NCBI GenBank assembly: GCA_015499995.1 | Contig: JADNRV010000404.1 | Span: forward strand, 1-38,339 | Reading direction: 5' to 3' | DNA: 38,339 nucleotides | From: Flammula alnicola | Lineage: Eukaryota > Basidiomycota > Agaricomycetes > Agaricales > Strophariaceae | Shown here: one piece after another, positions 10,243 to 20,448 of the stretch | How positions within the stretch are numbered: position 1 is the stretch's first letter | Layout: every line of letters begins with the position of its first letter | The notes under the pieces: generated by a model | Seen by the model: only the letters and a program-made list of their open reading frames with translations | The model's database searches: none | What the model was told of the DNA's origin: nothing | Position numbers and translations under genes: made by a program

Positions 10243-10259
10243 TCTATGTTGTGCTACAG
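10243..10259 (-). repeat. Right candidate terminal inverted repeat
   Basis: On the minus strand CTGTAGCACAACATAGA, the partner of 1826-1842. The bases outside it (TGG on the right, CAT on the left) do not match, so no target-site duplication is seen. Confidence 0.45.
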
Positions 10260-12329
10260 TGGCTACCAGACACTACTGGAAGCCCCGGCCCCCCCATAGC
10301 GGTCCGTACCTTGGCAGACCTCTACTCAACAAAATCGTGTTTCCTGATGTATACTTTCCGCGACGCGGGCGCCTATCAGCAGTCTGATCGATTCAAATGC
10401 ACAAGATGAAGTTTAACGCGTAACGTCTCGACAAACACTGGAGCTTACTGCACGGCGTACGCGACATCTGTTGAATTACAATTATAGGTTCTCATCTATA
10501 AGACAGCGCGGTGGTAACGTGAGGCCACTGGCGGCAGGTATGTAGATTCATCTACGTCCATCCCCTTCGTTCGCACCTCGATGCGGACAGGTGGCTAAAC
10601 AAACGCCTTTCCAACACCCATGGATGGATGATTCCAACCTTTTTACGGTTGAGAGACGGCCGCCAAGATCACTGTAACTCATCTCGCCAACTGGGAATTG
10701 ATCACCAGAAGCAAGCACGGACCCCAAAGCCAGAGCTCGCCGACTCGGGGACGATCGTTGCGGGATGTGAGCATCGGACTATAGAGTTGTTGAAGTAATT
10801 TCTTTCTATGTCGGAGGGCTTGTCTCAGCCTCGGCGTTGTTTTTCTAGAACATGCATCCAAGGATCGGCACTTGATTCGAACCCGGAGTCCAGCTTATCC
10901 TACCGACGTAGGACATCCTCCAGCTCTGCGTCGCTATCGCAGAAACAGATTGACACGACGACATTCCCTCCTTTCCTCGTCCTATCCTATGCATGATCAG
11001 CGAGCGTCCCTCCTAAGCTCCACGACCCAATTGCCGTCGTACGACGGGACTCTCGTCTCCCGCCATGCCTCGGACAATGTGGCGGGAGTGAATGAACGAA
11101 GGACGATGGTACGGCTTTCCATCGGCTAGAATCTGCACTATTGGTTAGCTAAAACGCGCCTACAGGTAGCTGTGGGGTTTTATATTCGAAACGTTGCCCC
11201 GTGTATTCGCCCGCCGCCTGACGTCGTATGCTCGGTTTGAATTGGAGGGTAAGGGCAAGATGATATTTTGGTTATGGGATTTAATATAACGGTAGACGAG
11301 CTGCTGCCAGTGCGAGGGGGTGAAGTTGTCATCGACGCCACGATACAGTTAATGGAGTCGGGTGCCGCAACTGCTGAGTGGTTTCAATATTGAAGAATGG
11401 ACTCATGTCCTGCAAACGGTCGAGACAGTCTCCTTCTCCGCGTCCTTATTCCATCCTCTTCACCTCGGTTCTGCAGCTGATAATCAGCTGCAACTACTCT
11501 GTGCACGGGTGCCTATGCGATTGAGCTCGAGCACTGGCCTTGGGTGGTGAAAGAGCACCGGTCCCGAGTTAGATCAAGTTGCCTCTAATTCGAAGATAGT
11601 CCCAGTGGATCCGGCTGTGAAAGGAGACCGGACACAAACAAATTCGCTACACGGTTCATTGACAATAAGTTTCACACTTTGGCCATGACTAACGTTATTC
11701 AACACATACATGCATGTAGCTGATACGGTGAATCGATAAATAAATTAACCCTCAGGTGACTCAGAGGAGGCACGATGATAGACGCTGATGCACGTACCTT
11801 ACGGTACCTCCTAAAAATAAATGCTCTTATAGGTTCTTATTGTTTCTGGGCTAATCTTTTCTGGCAGATATGTCCTGTAGATCTGGATTCTGGAGGGCAA
11901 TACCCATGTGCAGAGCGTTTGGATTCGAATTCGTCCTCATGTTGAACTTCTTGAAGGGCACTAATCCTTATTTGGTGCTCTTTCCAACTAAAGAAAAATA
12001 CGCCGTAAGGATCTTCCGTCATACATTGACACTCGGTACCGGCAGCTATTATAATTTCGCTTTGCCCTGCTGAATTGGCTGAATTTACCGGGACCTGCTG
12101 ATTAGAATAACTAGTATATAGTGCTTATGTCAAAGCTTATAACGCTGTCCTTTTTGTGCCTTTTGTTTTCCTGCCCCGTCAGACAGGCGCCCGACGCGCA
12201 ACCAGTCACTTTATTGGCTGTAGACCAAAAGATGCGTCCAATTGCAGATTTCAAATTTATTGGATATACAGCGCGATAGAGGGGGCTCTGGGCTCGCGGG
12301 ACTCCTGAGTAACCACTGGCGGTATTCCT
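10260..12329. other. Gene-poor region, no gene supported
   Basis: About 2 kb of mixed-composition DNA. Short ORFs on both strands (for example near 10679-11129 and 11837-12073) lack domain signatures, splice continuity or codon structure and were not called. No tRNA, CRISPR or terminal repeat was recognised. The right end probably holds distal control sequence of the pheromone gene. Confidence 0.5.
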
Positions 12330-12330
12330 T

Positions 12331-12411
12331 ATTGTTTTCGACGTATATCACGTCGCAGCAATATTGCGGAGAACAATAAGGCTATTGTCATAATTTATTG
12401 TGTTTTATTGT
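12331..12411. promoter_or_regulatory. Clustered HMG-box-like motifs (ATTGT/ACAAT)
   Basis: Five ATTGT/ACAAT cores lie within 81 bp: 12331-12335, 12373-12377 (reverse), 12384-12388, 12397-12401 and 12407-12411. Basidiomycete pheromone genes are driven by HMG-box factors (Prf1 in Ustilago), whose sites share an ACAAAG/ACAAT-type core. A cluster 220-300 bp ahead of a pheromone start codon fits that role; binding is inferred. Confidence 0.45.
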
Positions 12412-12555
12412 CTTCACAAATTGCATTGGGCCCTCTGGCCGCACCCCGCGCTCTCATTGGCCTTCTTCCCAAATCATGATCGACGTTCCCTAACAGGCAC
12501 TTTTGAAATGCCTTAGAGGGTCAACGCGGGTATCTCTTGCAGGAAAATTTTGGCG

Positions 12556-12562
12556 TATAAAA
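12556..12562 (+). promoter_or_regulatory. TATA box of pheromone gene
   Basis: TATAAAA, 77 nt ahead of the pheromone ATG at 12633. The spacing leaves room for a short 5' UTR. Confidence 0.6.
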
Positions 12563-12632
12563 CGAGGCCTGGGTCGATATCCCATTCCCCAGTCGCATTC
12601 ACATCTCTTGCAACTTCGACCTCACATCACAA

Positions 12633-12803
12633 ATGGATTCCTTCCTCGAGAGCATCATCCTCCCCACCGATAACGTCCCCACCAGCGAGGACACCGGAGG
12701 CAGCGGCGGAAACGCTTACTGCGTCGTCTCTCAGACTGAGACCCTCCCCACCAACGAGGACGACGGAGGCAGTGGCGGTAATGCCTACTGCGTCGTCGCT
12801 TGA
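12633..12803 (+). CDS. Lipopeptide mating pheromone precursor, duplicated core
   Basis: A 56-residue ORF starting MDSF, the usual opening of agaricomycete pheromone precursors, and ending in the CaaX box CVVA, the signal for farnesylation, removal of the last three residues and carboxymethylation. The mature peptide would leave the cell and bind a Ste3-type receptor on a compatible mate. The body is two tandem copies of one unit: LPTDNVPTSEDTGGSGGNAY followed by CVVS, then LPTNEDDGGSGGNAY followed by CVVA. Only the second cysteine is C-terminal and can be prenylated. Cleavage is expected in the acidic stretch before GGSGGNAYC. A TATA box lies 77 nt upstream. A likely intron (12849-12928, GTACGT..CACAG with TGCTAAT branch site) is in the 3' UTR. 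No Ste3 receptor gene is visible in this window, so whether this is a mating-type (B) locus or an orphan pheromone gene cannot be said. Confidence 0.85.
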   Translation: MDSFLESIILPTDNVPTSEDTGGSGGNAYCVVSQTETLPTNEDDGGSGGNAYCVVA

Positions 12804-13429
12804 GTTACCTCGCGCTTCGCAGCACCACAATACCAATCGTTCATCATTGTACGTTCTTCCTCTCCTCTCCTCTCCTCTCTCTCTCTGCAATCTGTCGATC
12901 CATGCTAATCGTTTCCTTGTGTCCACAGACTTTGTCGCCATCACATCATCATCATCACTCTCTTCCGTTGCGCACTATTTCAGCCGGAGGAGGTTCGGGC
13001 GGCATTTGAACTATCATTATATTATTCGGCATTCGTTGGGGGAAACGTCATCTGTATATTACGCATTCGATCTTCATTAGATGGCAGGAGTTATTTGTAA
13101 ATCAAGAAAATGTGTTGAAAAATCCGGACGTGTGATAAGAGACAAGTATGCCGATTCTCCTGGCTCTACATTAATTCAAACCGATGACTAAGGTATTTGA
13201 GAAAGTGAAGCTACTTATTCATGAGTCATGGTGCACTTTCCAGCACTTTCGTTCATATTCGGTGACTTCCCAATGTGGCACGCGTCGGTAAAAACATAGT
13301 ATTAAGTAAGTAAAAGATGCGACGCGTCAGTCACGTGACAGAGCCCGTGCACAAAACAGGCTGGGACAACGAACGGCTGTTGACCACTGACCACCACCAT
13401 CCCCTTCTTCGTCGTTGTCCAGAACAGCG
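12804..13429. other. Pheromone 3' UTR with intron, then intergenic
   Basis: Holds the 3' UTR intron 12849-12928 (TCCTCTCCTC pyrimidine run, branch site TGCTAATC) and then about 400 bp of spacer. No further gene seen. Confidence 0.55.
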
Positions 13430-15219
13430 ATGGCCGCCATTGTAGGGCGTCCCATACCAGCTCTCAATGACATGCAAAATGCCCTTCAGCCTCCTCCGCG
13501 GAGGAATTCCATCGAAATCATCGATGTAGACTCGTACAACGGAGAAGCCTCGACCTCTTCACAACAGAGTCGGGCGGCCTCGAGGATTTCGAATAGGCAC
13601 CAGCGGAGTCATCCGGAGACTATCTCTATCGTCGACAGCGACGACGAGGTTGAAATTGTGTCTTCTCGAATACGTTCTGGACACGGTAAGCCTTCCTTCT
13701 TAGTACAGGTTTACATCCTACTGACTCGAAAACTTATTGACTATATACAGATGTCAATGGAAGACGAAGTCATCGTCATTTTATCTCTCCTCCACCCCGC
13801 GACCCCAGCGCACCCCCTCCTATGCCACCCGTACCCCGACATTACGCGGGGTTCACATCCTTGCCTATGAGACGCCAAGCACCGCCCTTTCCCTCCCCAC
13901 CCGTCCTTCCAAACCCAGAGCCTTTCCAATTCGAACTGTCTCCAGGGCCACCAGCTGGCGAAGGACCTTCTAATCACCTCGCGACGGCCCTTGCTCCTAG
14001 CAGGACCCTCCCCCAACGCGGAGCGCCACCCTCCCACCACACGCCATCAATGGGCCTCGGCGGGGCGCTTATTTCCTCCAACAGGACCCAGGCCATACAG
14101 CAGCACGCACAACGCAGCGCCGCCGCTACGAGGATACGCCGAGCAGCGGCTGCGCGGCCTATCCCCAGGCGGGCGAACCCCCTCAACATATCGGGCATTC
14201 TCAACGACTCGGACGACGACATCCGCCCGCAGATCCAGATGCTGCTGAACGGCCCCCCGGACGACGAGTGGTTCTACACTGCGTGGACCGACTTCGTCCA
14301 TCGCGGGCGGGCGTCAGAGAAGCGTGAGAGAGAGCAGTACCAGCAGAGCTACACCCACTCTCCGCAGCCGGAGCCTGGGTTCACGTTTGATTTCGCCGTG
14401 CCCTCCGAGGAGGAGGACAATAACGCCTCTCGCGGACGGTTCTTCCCTCCTACCTCGATACACGAACCTATCATCCTGGATGACGATGAGGAGGAGGGTA
14501 GTTCGTCCAAGCCAGTCGCCGGACCTTCGTCTTCTGGCGGCCGAGAATCGTCACCTGGAGCAGGAAAACTCAACGCCCTGCTCGTCTGTGCCAAATGCCT
14601 CGACCCACTCATTCTCAACGCCGGGCTCGACCCCCAAGAAGCGCAGTACAAACGTATCTGGGGCCTGCGATGCGGGCACCTGATCGACGAGAAGTGTCTG
14701 AACGAGCTCGGGCAGCCGCCGGAGGAGGACGAGCAAGCGCCGACGACAACGGCGGACAAGAAGGGAAAGGGCAAAGCTAAAGCTGTGGGCCACCACAAGG
14801 CGACGTATGGAGATGCTGTCCCCGAGCTGCACGCGTTGGCCGTGGTCGAGGCGGACGCGCAGAATAGCATTCGCTCGCGGTTACGCTCGAGACAGCTTCC
14901 GAGCACCCTGTCTTCACAGGCATCGTCTTCGAATATGCCTGGTGACGCTGGCCCTTCCTCGGGGTCGGGCTTGGTGGCGGCGGCAGTCGAGGTGCCGACA
15001 CAGCACCCGCCCGCGAAAAAACGGCGTGTGTCAAATAAGAAACCGAAGGTGGAAGGTGAATACGAGTGGAAGTGCCCTGTGGCGAGCTGCGGCAGGGTGC
15101 ATGTGAGCATGAAGATCGATGGGATTTGGGGGCCTGAGAAGGAGAAGGAGCAGCGTCAGGGTGCTGGGAAGGCGGGTGCTTGGACAGAGCCTAGGGGCGC
15201 TATGGCTGTGTTTGCGTAG
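13430..15219 (+). CDS. RING-like zinc-binding protein with SUMO-interaction-like motifs
   Basis: Two exons (13430-13685 and 13751-15219) join across a 65-nt intron into exactly 575 codons (574 aa). The N-terminal half is disordered and proline-rich. It carries three hydrophobic-acidic SUMO-interaction-like motifs: SIEIIDVDS, ISIVDSDDEVEIV and, later, IILDDDEEE. The C-terminal half has a split RING-like zinc module: CAKC, then LRCGHLIDEKCL, a long Ala/Lys/Ser-rich insert of roughly 100 residues with a nuclear-type basic patch (AKKRRVSNKKPK), then WKCPVASCGRVH. SIMs plus RING are the hallmark of SUMO-targeted ubiquitin ligases (Slx8/RNF4 type), which ubiquitinate sumoylated nuclear proteins. 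The split spacing is unusual, so the ligase call is an inference; a non-catalytic zinc protein is possible. The ATG at 13430 is the first in frame. Confidence 0.65.
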
Positions 15220-15941
15220 GAGTAAGTAGATGTGCTGTGCTATTTTCTCTCGAGCCTGTTCTTTCGTCTCTCGTTCTTGTTTTGCATAAGCACGGTTGAT
15301 CCTGTCTGCATTAATTATTCGCTATCGAATTGTTATCAATTTCTACTTTATCCTGCAGTTCGGGCCAAGATCAAGGACAACCTCAATGCCTCGGCTCAAG
15401 TTAACAAATGTTCCGTCTTCCACAAAATCCCGCCAAAGAAAATTGTCAGCATGCATCACACGAACACACTGTACGCACCTTCACAACCTTTCCTTCACTA
15501 TGCTGACATTCTACATGTTACACTTTATTTGACAATTTCATATCTAACAACAGCGATATCTCGATGGAACCAGGGCAGGAGAAATCACAGCCAATCAATG
15601 GGAGCTAACCTGCCACCAAGATTTCTCTAGAATGATGGGACAATATCCTTGGCCCAGGCCGAAGGATGACGGATGGGGTAGCAATGGTACAGAGGATGTG
15701 GAAGAAGGTGATGATGACAACGGGGATAGCAATTGGATAGCAAGAGATATAGACAGCGGAAAGAGAGATTCAAATTCAGACTGGGATGCTGCGAGGAAAG
15801 GTGAAGCGGGAAAGACAAGGAAGAGTGGGATGACCGTCAAGGATTCCAGGATGTAGAAAGGATGTGGAAGGGACAAAAAATCCAGCGCGTCATCCTCCAT
15901 CAAGACGGAGAGAGGGCGTGTCATGTCGTGATATGGGCGTC
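15220..15941. other. Convergent intergenic region
   Basis: Separates the convergent RING-like and DUF1996 genes. A plus-strand ORF at 15632-15856 (MMGQYPWPRPKDDGWGSN start, acidic) has no start context or family signature and lies opposite the 3' flank of the DUF1996 gene; I do not call it. Confidence 0.4.
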
Positions 15942-18513
15942 TCAGGTCGTGTATTCGTAATCTAAATGGCGGACATGTGGGAGCTGGTGGAAGGCGCGGC
16001 GGCGGTGCTTCTCCATACCAGAGCGGCGTTTCTTGCATGAGCCCGAGGCTGACTTGGTGCCAGAGGCAAGGCCAGAGTTGGAGCTGGAGCTGGAACCAGA
16101 GCCGGGGGACGCCCCTTTCGCAGGTGTCACGATGGTGGTGGGCTTCGTAGCCGGTGCAGCCACTGCCGATGGACTAGCGGCTGGGGTAGAAGCTCCCAAA
16201 ACGTGTGGGAGGGAGATAGTGGGGACCTTGTTGGTGACTGTCGGGATGCTGACCGTCGGAATGCTGTGCGTCGGGAAACCAGCAGTAGCCGAGTGCACCA
16301 AGCTCGTCGTCGCCGGCTTCGTGTTCGTGTTCGTGGGCGAGGCGGCGGACGAGGCGGCGGACGAGCTAGGGGATCCGCTGGGGGATCCGACAGTGTTCAC
16401 AGCAGAGGCAGTAACAACTGAAGCAGGGGTTGGGACTACAATGTTGGTCTGGCCCGGGGTGGCAACTGTGCCAGTAGCGGTCGGCGAATCTCCAGTGTAC
16501 GCGAAGATGGGCGAAAGAAGGGCAGGCGTAGAGTCGGGTGCAAAGACGGTGGCTTTCTTTCCTTCAGGTTGGACAGGGTTGTTACCGGGCAGCTTGAGCA
16601 GAGTGCCGGTAGCTGCGAGTTGAAGGAGAATATCAGAATTCAATATTCTTAACGTTTGGATAGGAGAAACATACTCTGTTCATCGATGGCTTTGGTAATG
16701 CGGCAAGATTTTCCCTGATTCATGTTGAAGAGGCCTTGGTTGACGCAGCAAGTAGCCTATCAAGAACAGAAAAAGGACGATATCAGACTCCCTTCCGTGG
16801 ACGTGATTTCAAGTTGGATTCCCATGGAGGTCAACTTACATCGCCGTAAGGATTGCAATGACAGTTATCAACAGCTTTTTGCAAAACACCTGCATCCCAT
16901 CCATTGATGAAATCTATAACACATAAAACAAGTCGAATGTCGATCAGGAGTTAGTCATCAGCTAATGTTGTTGGGAATTGACGCACCAGCGTGGTACCCG
17001 TACCCAGTAGGATCGCCGTAAGAGTAACTAACAAGCCATCGAAAATAAGAACAGGCAGACTGGCAAAGAATGGTGACATACACAAAAGGCTGCGTGGTGT
17101 TCCTTGCCTGAGACCTGACGCTGTCGAAGTCGCTCGCGCTCCAGTAAACCTAGCCACGAAAATTTGAGCACATGCGCACCTCTCGACTCGTCGAGGATTA
17201 TTTACCTCAATGAAGATACGTGGGAGGACAACGGGGAAGTTGGGATCACTGCAAGTTCCGGAATCCGGTCCATTAGAGAGGAAAGCAACGTGGGACTTGT
17301 GGTCGGGCGAGTCAACATTCTGTTTCATATCATTGACGATATCTATTAGTAACAGATTATTTTATGCTGATTAAAACGTTACGAACCTTTCCGTCCCAGC
17401 AGCTCGGGAAGTTCTATAATTTAGAACGAAAGGGAGAATAAAACAGTCAGCCATGTACTTAAGGGTCGACGATGAAAGGAGACCCACGATTTGAGCACGG
17501 ATACCGGAAGGGCAGGAGATCGGAGGCAATTCATTGTACCTTGTCGAAACACCATTGAAGTCGAGGCAGAGGAAAGTAACGGCCTGCTGGGCGTGGCTGT
17601 TTGGGTCGTAAGTACGGAGGGTCGGGTCGCCTAATCAAATGAGTGAATATATGCGCTCAAATTAATCACCATGCACTTGGAATTGATGACCATTATGTGC
17701 GTACCACTGAGCATGCGGAACTAATAGTGAATTAGGGCCCGTCAGGAACTAGGAAATTTAAAAAAAGATCGGCAACCACTGACATCATCGGGAAACGCGG
17801 TGGTCGTTCCTGGAGTATCGCTGAATAAATAATCTGTAGTAGCTTGTCTGAGATAACAGTTCAAGAGCCATGACATAAGGTATCATCTTACAACTGTATG
17901 ACAAAAATAAAAGAAATAAGGTCATTATCGCTTGTAAAGGTTAGAGAGGCGAAAAAATGAGCTAACATGACTGCTCCACCGTTGAGGCTCGTGAAGCTCC
18001 CATTGTTCCACCTTTCAGGCAGTGTTATTAATGTCATTAACTGGCCAGAAAAAAGTCCTCACTGGAAATAGAGATGCTACGAAAATACCCTTATCAGCCG
18101 ATCGAGTATATGGGCAGATCAAGTCAAAACACATACAGGGAACCAATAGGCAGACTTATCCTGTGGAATCGGGATCGAGGAGCACTCGCTCTGACGCAGA
18201 GACGCGGTATTGGTCGTGAGTCTGAAATTGCTACCACCGAGGACTGGAGAACAAATCAGTGTTAATTTAAATTTATCCATTTTCGGTCGTGCTCCCATTT
18301 CAGGGAATAGACGCCTGTACACACCTGAGTGCACATGGCTGGCAACTTTACCAGGACTGACGAGGGGATCGATACGTTCAGTCGTGATAAAATCCTCTAT
18401 TTCATAGATGAGCAAAATTGTCATTTTGAGCGAGAAAACAGCAAACCAATCCCCATGAGCCAATACGCGCGTGCCGAGGCCACCGCGGCGGCCAAAGTCA
18501 ACAAGAACTTCAT
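15942..18513 (-). CDS. Secreted DUF1996-domain protein
   Basis: About 14 exons on the minus strand. Exon 1 (18447-18513) gives a signal peptide, MKFLLTLAAAVASARAYW. The DUF1996 core follows: DFITTERIDPLVSPGKVASH, VLGGSNF, SECSSIPIPQDKSAYWFP, HLYFQWNNGSF, DTPGTTTAFPDDFRM, FLCLDFNG, CPSGIRAQI, CWDGK, DSPDHKSHVAFLSNGPDSGT, CSDPNFPVVLPRIFIEVYW, FINGWDAGVLQKAVDNCHCN and CCVNQGLFNMNQGKSC. The last exon (about 15942-16615) is a Ser/Thr/Pro/Ala-rich, probably O-glycosylated tail with a basic end. DUF1996 proteins are fungal secreted or wall-linked proteins of unknown activity. Frame and motif order require a 14-nt exon (18063-18076) and apparently a 2-nt exon (17892-17893). A longer start at 18523 was rejected because it lacks a signal peptide and mis-frames the intron. 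Confidence 0.88.
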
Positions 18514-19235
18514 TGGAGGACACTGAAAGAGCGAGCGTGCTGTTTAAAAGACTGAGGGGACCAGCTGAAGAACGAGCTGGGGCAAATGAAAGACGTTATA
18601 AAGGAACGGGAGGATGAAAGATGATGGAAAGAGACAAGAAGCGGTAGATTCAACTCGACCTCTGCCAGATATCTTCTTTTGGACACAAACTTTGGCGCTG
18701 TTTGGCTCGCACATTCGCCCTGAATCACCCCCTCATACACCGACAATGCTGATTTCTACCTAGCGAAATGACAGTCCGTGGAAGTTGTCAGGCTATATCC
18801 AGATATCATCCCCTGTAGTAACCACCCACCGGGTGCTTCGCCGCTGACATGTACCTGCATTTTTGAATATTAATTCTTCATCCAGCCCTGGCTTATCGGC
18901 CTTGTGTCGGCCCAACCAGCCAGGTTCGACGCACCTTCGAATTCGATTGCAAGGTCGAGGAGGAAGAACCTCGAAGGCGAGGGAAATGTGCTGTAGATTA
19001 AAGTCATTCCATAAGCATTCCATATGCTTTGAACTCTACTCGAGCGAGGCTGATTCCCGCATCCTCTCCGATCTGGGAACGAAAATAACCTTTGATGACA
19101 CTGATGATGCAGAAAGAAAAAATCTACTCATCGGTGAAAACGAAAACAAACACCAGGATAATCGCAGTGTGTCGGGTGCTGTAGCCTGTAAGCGCCATAC
19201 AGCATAAGCAAAACTCCGAGCGCATTACCAGAGAA
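18514..19235. other. Upstream region of DUF1996 gene, no gene supported
   Basis: Contains the DUF1996 promoter; a minus-strand TTTATAACG near 18593-18602 may be a TATA-like element. Small ORFs on both strands at 18793-19207 show no recognisable domain or splice support. Confidence 0.4.
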
Positions 19236-19277
19236 ATGGCGATCCACGTTCATCAGTATTTCCTGAATTTACTTTTT

Positions 19278-19376
19278 GGGACTTGTTGCGACTTGTTGCG
19301 ACTTGTACAAGTCAAAAAAGTCAAAAAGTCACAAGTCAAAAAGTTAGGTCACTTTTCTCACAAGTCGAAAAGTCAT
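19278..19376. repeat. GACTTGT / ACAAGTC interspersed motif cluster
   Basis: Direct copies of GACTTGTTGC are followed by a perfect 14-bp palindrome GACTTGTACAAGTC (about 19299-19312), then several AAGTCAAAAAGTC units. It is simple-repeat-like, with a possible cruciform. No function shown. Confidence 0.6.
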
Positions 19377-19862
19377 TTTCAATATTTCTCATTTAACTCA
19401 AAGAAAATTTTAATTATCTGTCTGGGCATAGAACTGTTGATACATAAGCATCTCAAATCTCACTTTTTGAAAGCTTGAGTGATACTGACGGGCTCAAATG
19501 TACCATTTTGTAAATGGGGTCAACTTGTCAGCATATCTCACCCTCTGTGCATCAACCACAAACTGCAGTGTCAATTTATATAATTAATGCCACAAATAAG
19601 TAAGGGACGAGTCGACGTCGACGCATGTTGCTCACGGCACCTTAATGAAAACAAAACGTTGACATGGGAAAAAGAGAAAACAATGCATTCCAAAAGTCAA
19701 CTTCAGGCCTTCGAAATTCCGTCAGCTCTGCAACGCCGCAGGTGCGCATGGGGTTAAACATCACACATCAACACGCCCAAATGCTGATCCAATAGAGTCG
19801 GACACACTTTGTTCGTCCTCTCGAGAAGTGAAACCTCCCCTTCTCACAAACAGATCCCTCAA
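19377..19862. other. AT-rich intergenic, no gene seen
   Basis: AT-rich up to about 19600, then more balanced. GTCGACGTCGAC at about 19611-19622 is a perfect 12-bp palindrome. No coding frame is supported. Confidence 0.4.
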
Positions 19863-20448
19863 ATGAGGGATCTGCGAACACACAGTGGTGCACCGCTCGT
19901 CAGTCCGATTCTATTGCAGAAGCGCAGTCCTCCAGGAGAAAACACTTTCAGAAGCAAACCTCCAAATCAAAGAGCCATTGATGTACTTGCCTTCCTCCAT
20001 CGCGACGGCAATATGAAGATGAAGCCTCTGAAAGTAAGTGTGACATCATGATGGAGTTAATACGAACATCCGATTCCTTAGGAAAAAGAAAAAGAAAGGC
20101 AGGGTTTACTTGGTGTACGTTATAGCCAGCCGTAATGCGACCTTGAATTTTGAATGGTAGTGATGGTGGCTGCTTATCCGCGGTACTAGGTAGGCAGCCA
20201 TTCCGCATCCCGAATTTGCCATGAACGACATGCGCCAACCAGCCAGCAAGGCCAGCTGTGCCACCAATATTCAACTGGGAAATAGCGGCGGCGGCGTCGA
20301 CTTCTGGACAGAAACTCAGGCATCCCAGTACCTCAAGCTCATGCGTACTCATCCAGACATCTCCGACCCACGTCGATACGAAAATCCCTCAAACACAAAG
20401 TACGAGGATCAGCTTCATCCATCAGACCTCGATGATTTTGATGATTAA
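19863..20448 (+). CDS. Hypothetical protein, three exons (152 aa)
   Basis: Exons 19863-20033, 20082-20114 and 20194-20448 join through introns of 48 and 79 nt (GTAAGT..TTAG and GTACGT..GTAG), keeping one frame for 153 codons. The product is polar. Exon 1 holds RAIDVLAFLHRDGNMK. The joint with exon 2 is Lys/Glu-rich (EKEKERQG). Exon 3 runs AAIPHPEFAMNDMRQPASK, DFWTETQASQYLKLMRTHPD and ends acidic, SDLDDFDD. There is no signal peptide or membrane segment. I do not recognise the family. The start codon lies inside a perfect inverted repeat (GATCCCTC/GAGGGATC). Support is splice-frame consistency only. Confidence 0.45.

Larger units (their letters stand above)
1826..10259 (+). mobile_element. Candidate Plavaka (CACTA-like) DNA transposon
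   Basis: Near-matching inverted termini bound this segment. The left end reads CTGTAGCACTACATAAA from 1826. The right end, read on the minus strand from 10259, is CTGTAGCACAACATAGA; 15 of the 17 bases agree. Inside the left end is a dense set of CAGTAG/CAGTAGT motifs (about 1845-1990), and CAGTA-like motifs recur inside the right end, which fits the subterminal repeats of CACTA-type elements. The segment holds an intact Plavaka transposase, a divergent DUF6532 gene, a coiled-coil gene and captured or inserted debris. I could not find a clean target-site duplication, so the exact ends and the inclusion of 7500-10259 are inferred. Confidence 0.5.

Noticed and set aside
10872..10895. TTCGAACCCGG resembling a tRNA T-arm
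   Set aside because: The flanking bases do not pair into a T-stem and no acceptor, D or anticodon arms can be laid out on either strand.
12627..12944. 105-codon minus-strand ORF
   Set aside because: Antisense shadow of the repetitive pheromone precursor.
12550..13080. 176-codon plus-strand ORF across the pheromone locus
   Set aside because: Different frame from the MDSF..CVVA ORF, runs through a canonical intron and has no family features.
14349..15110. 253-codon minus-strand ORF
   Set aside because: Shadow of the GC-rich RING-like gene on the plus strand; low-complexity composition with no domain.
16033..16623. 196-codon plus-strand ORF, Glu/Val/Gly-rich
   Set aside because: Antisense of the Ser/Thr/Pro-rich tail exon of the DUF1996 gene.
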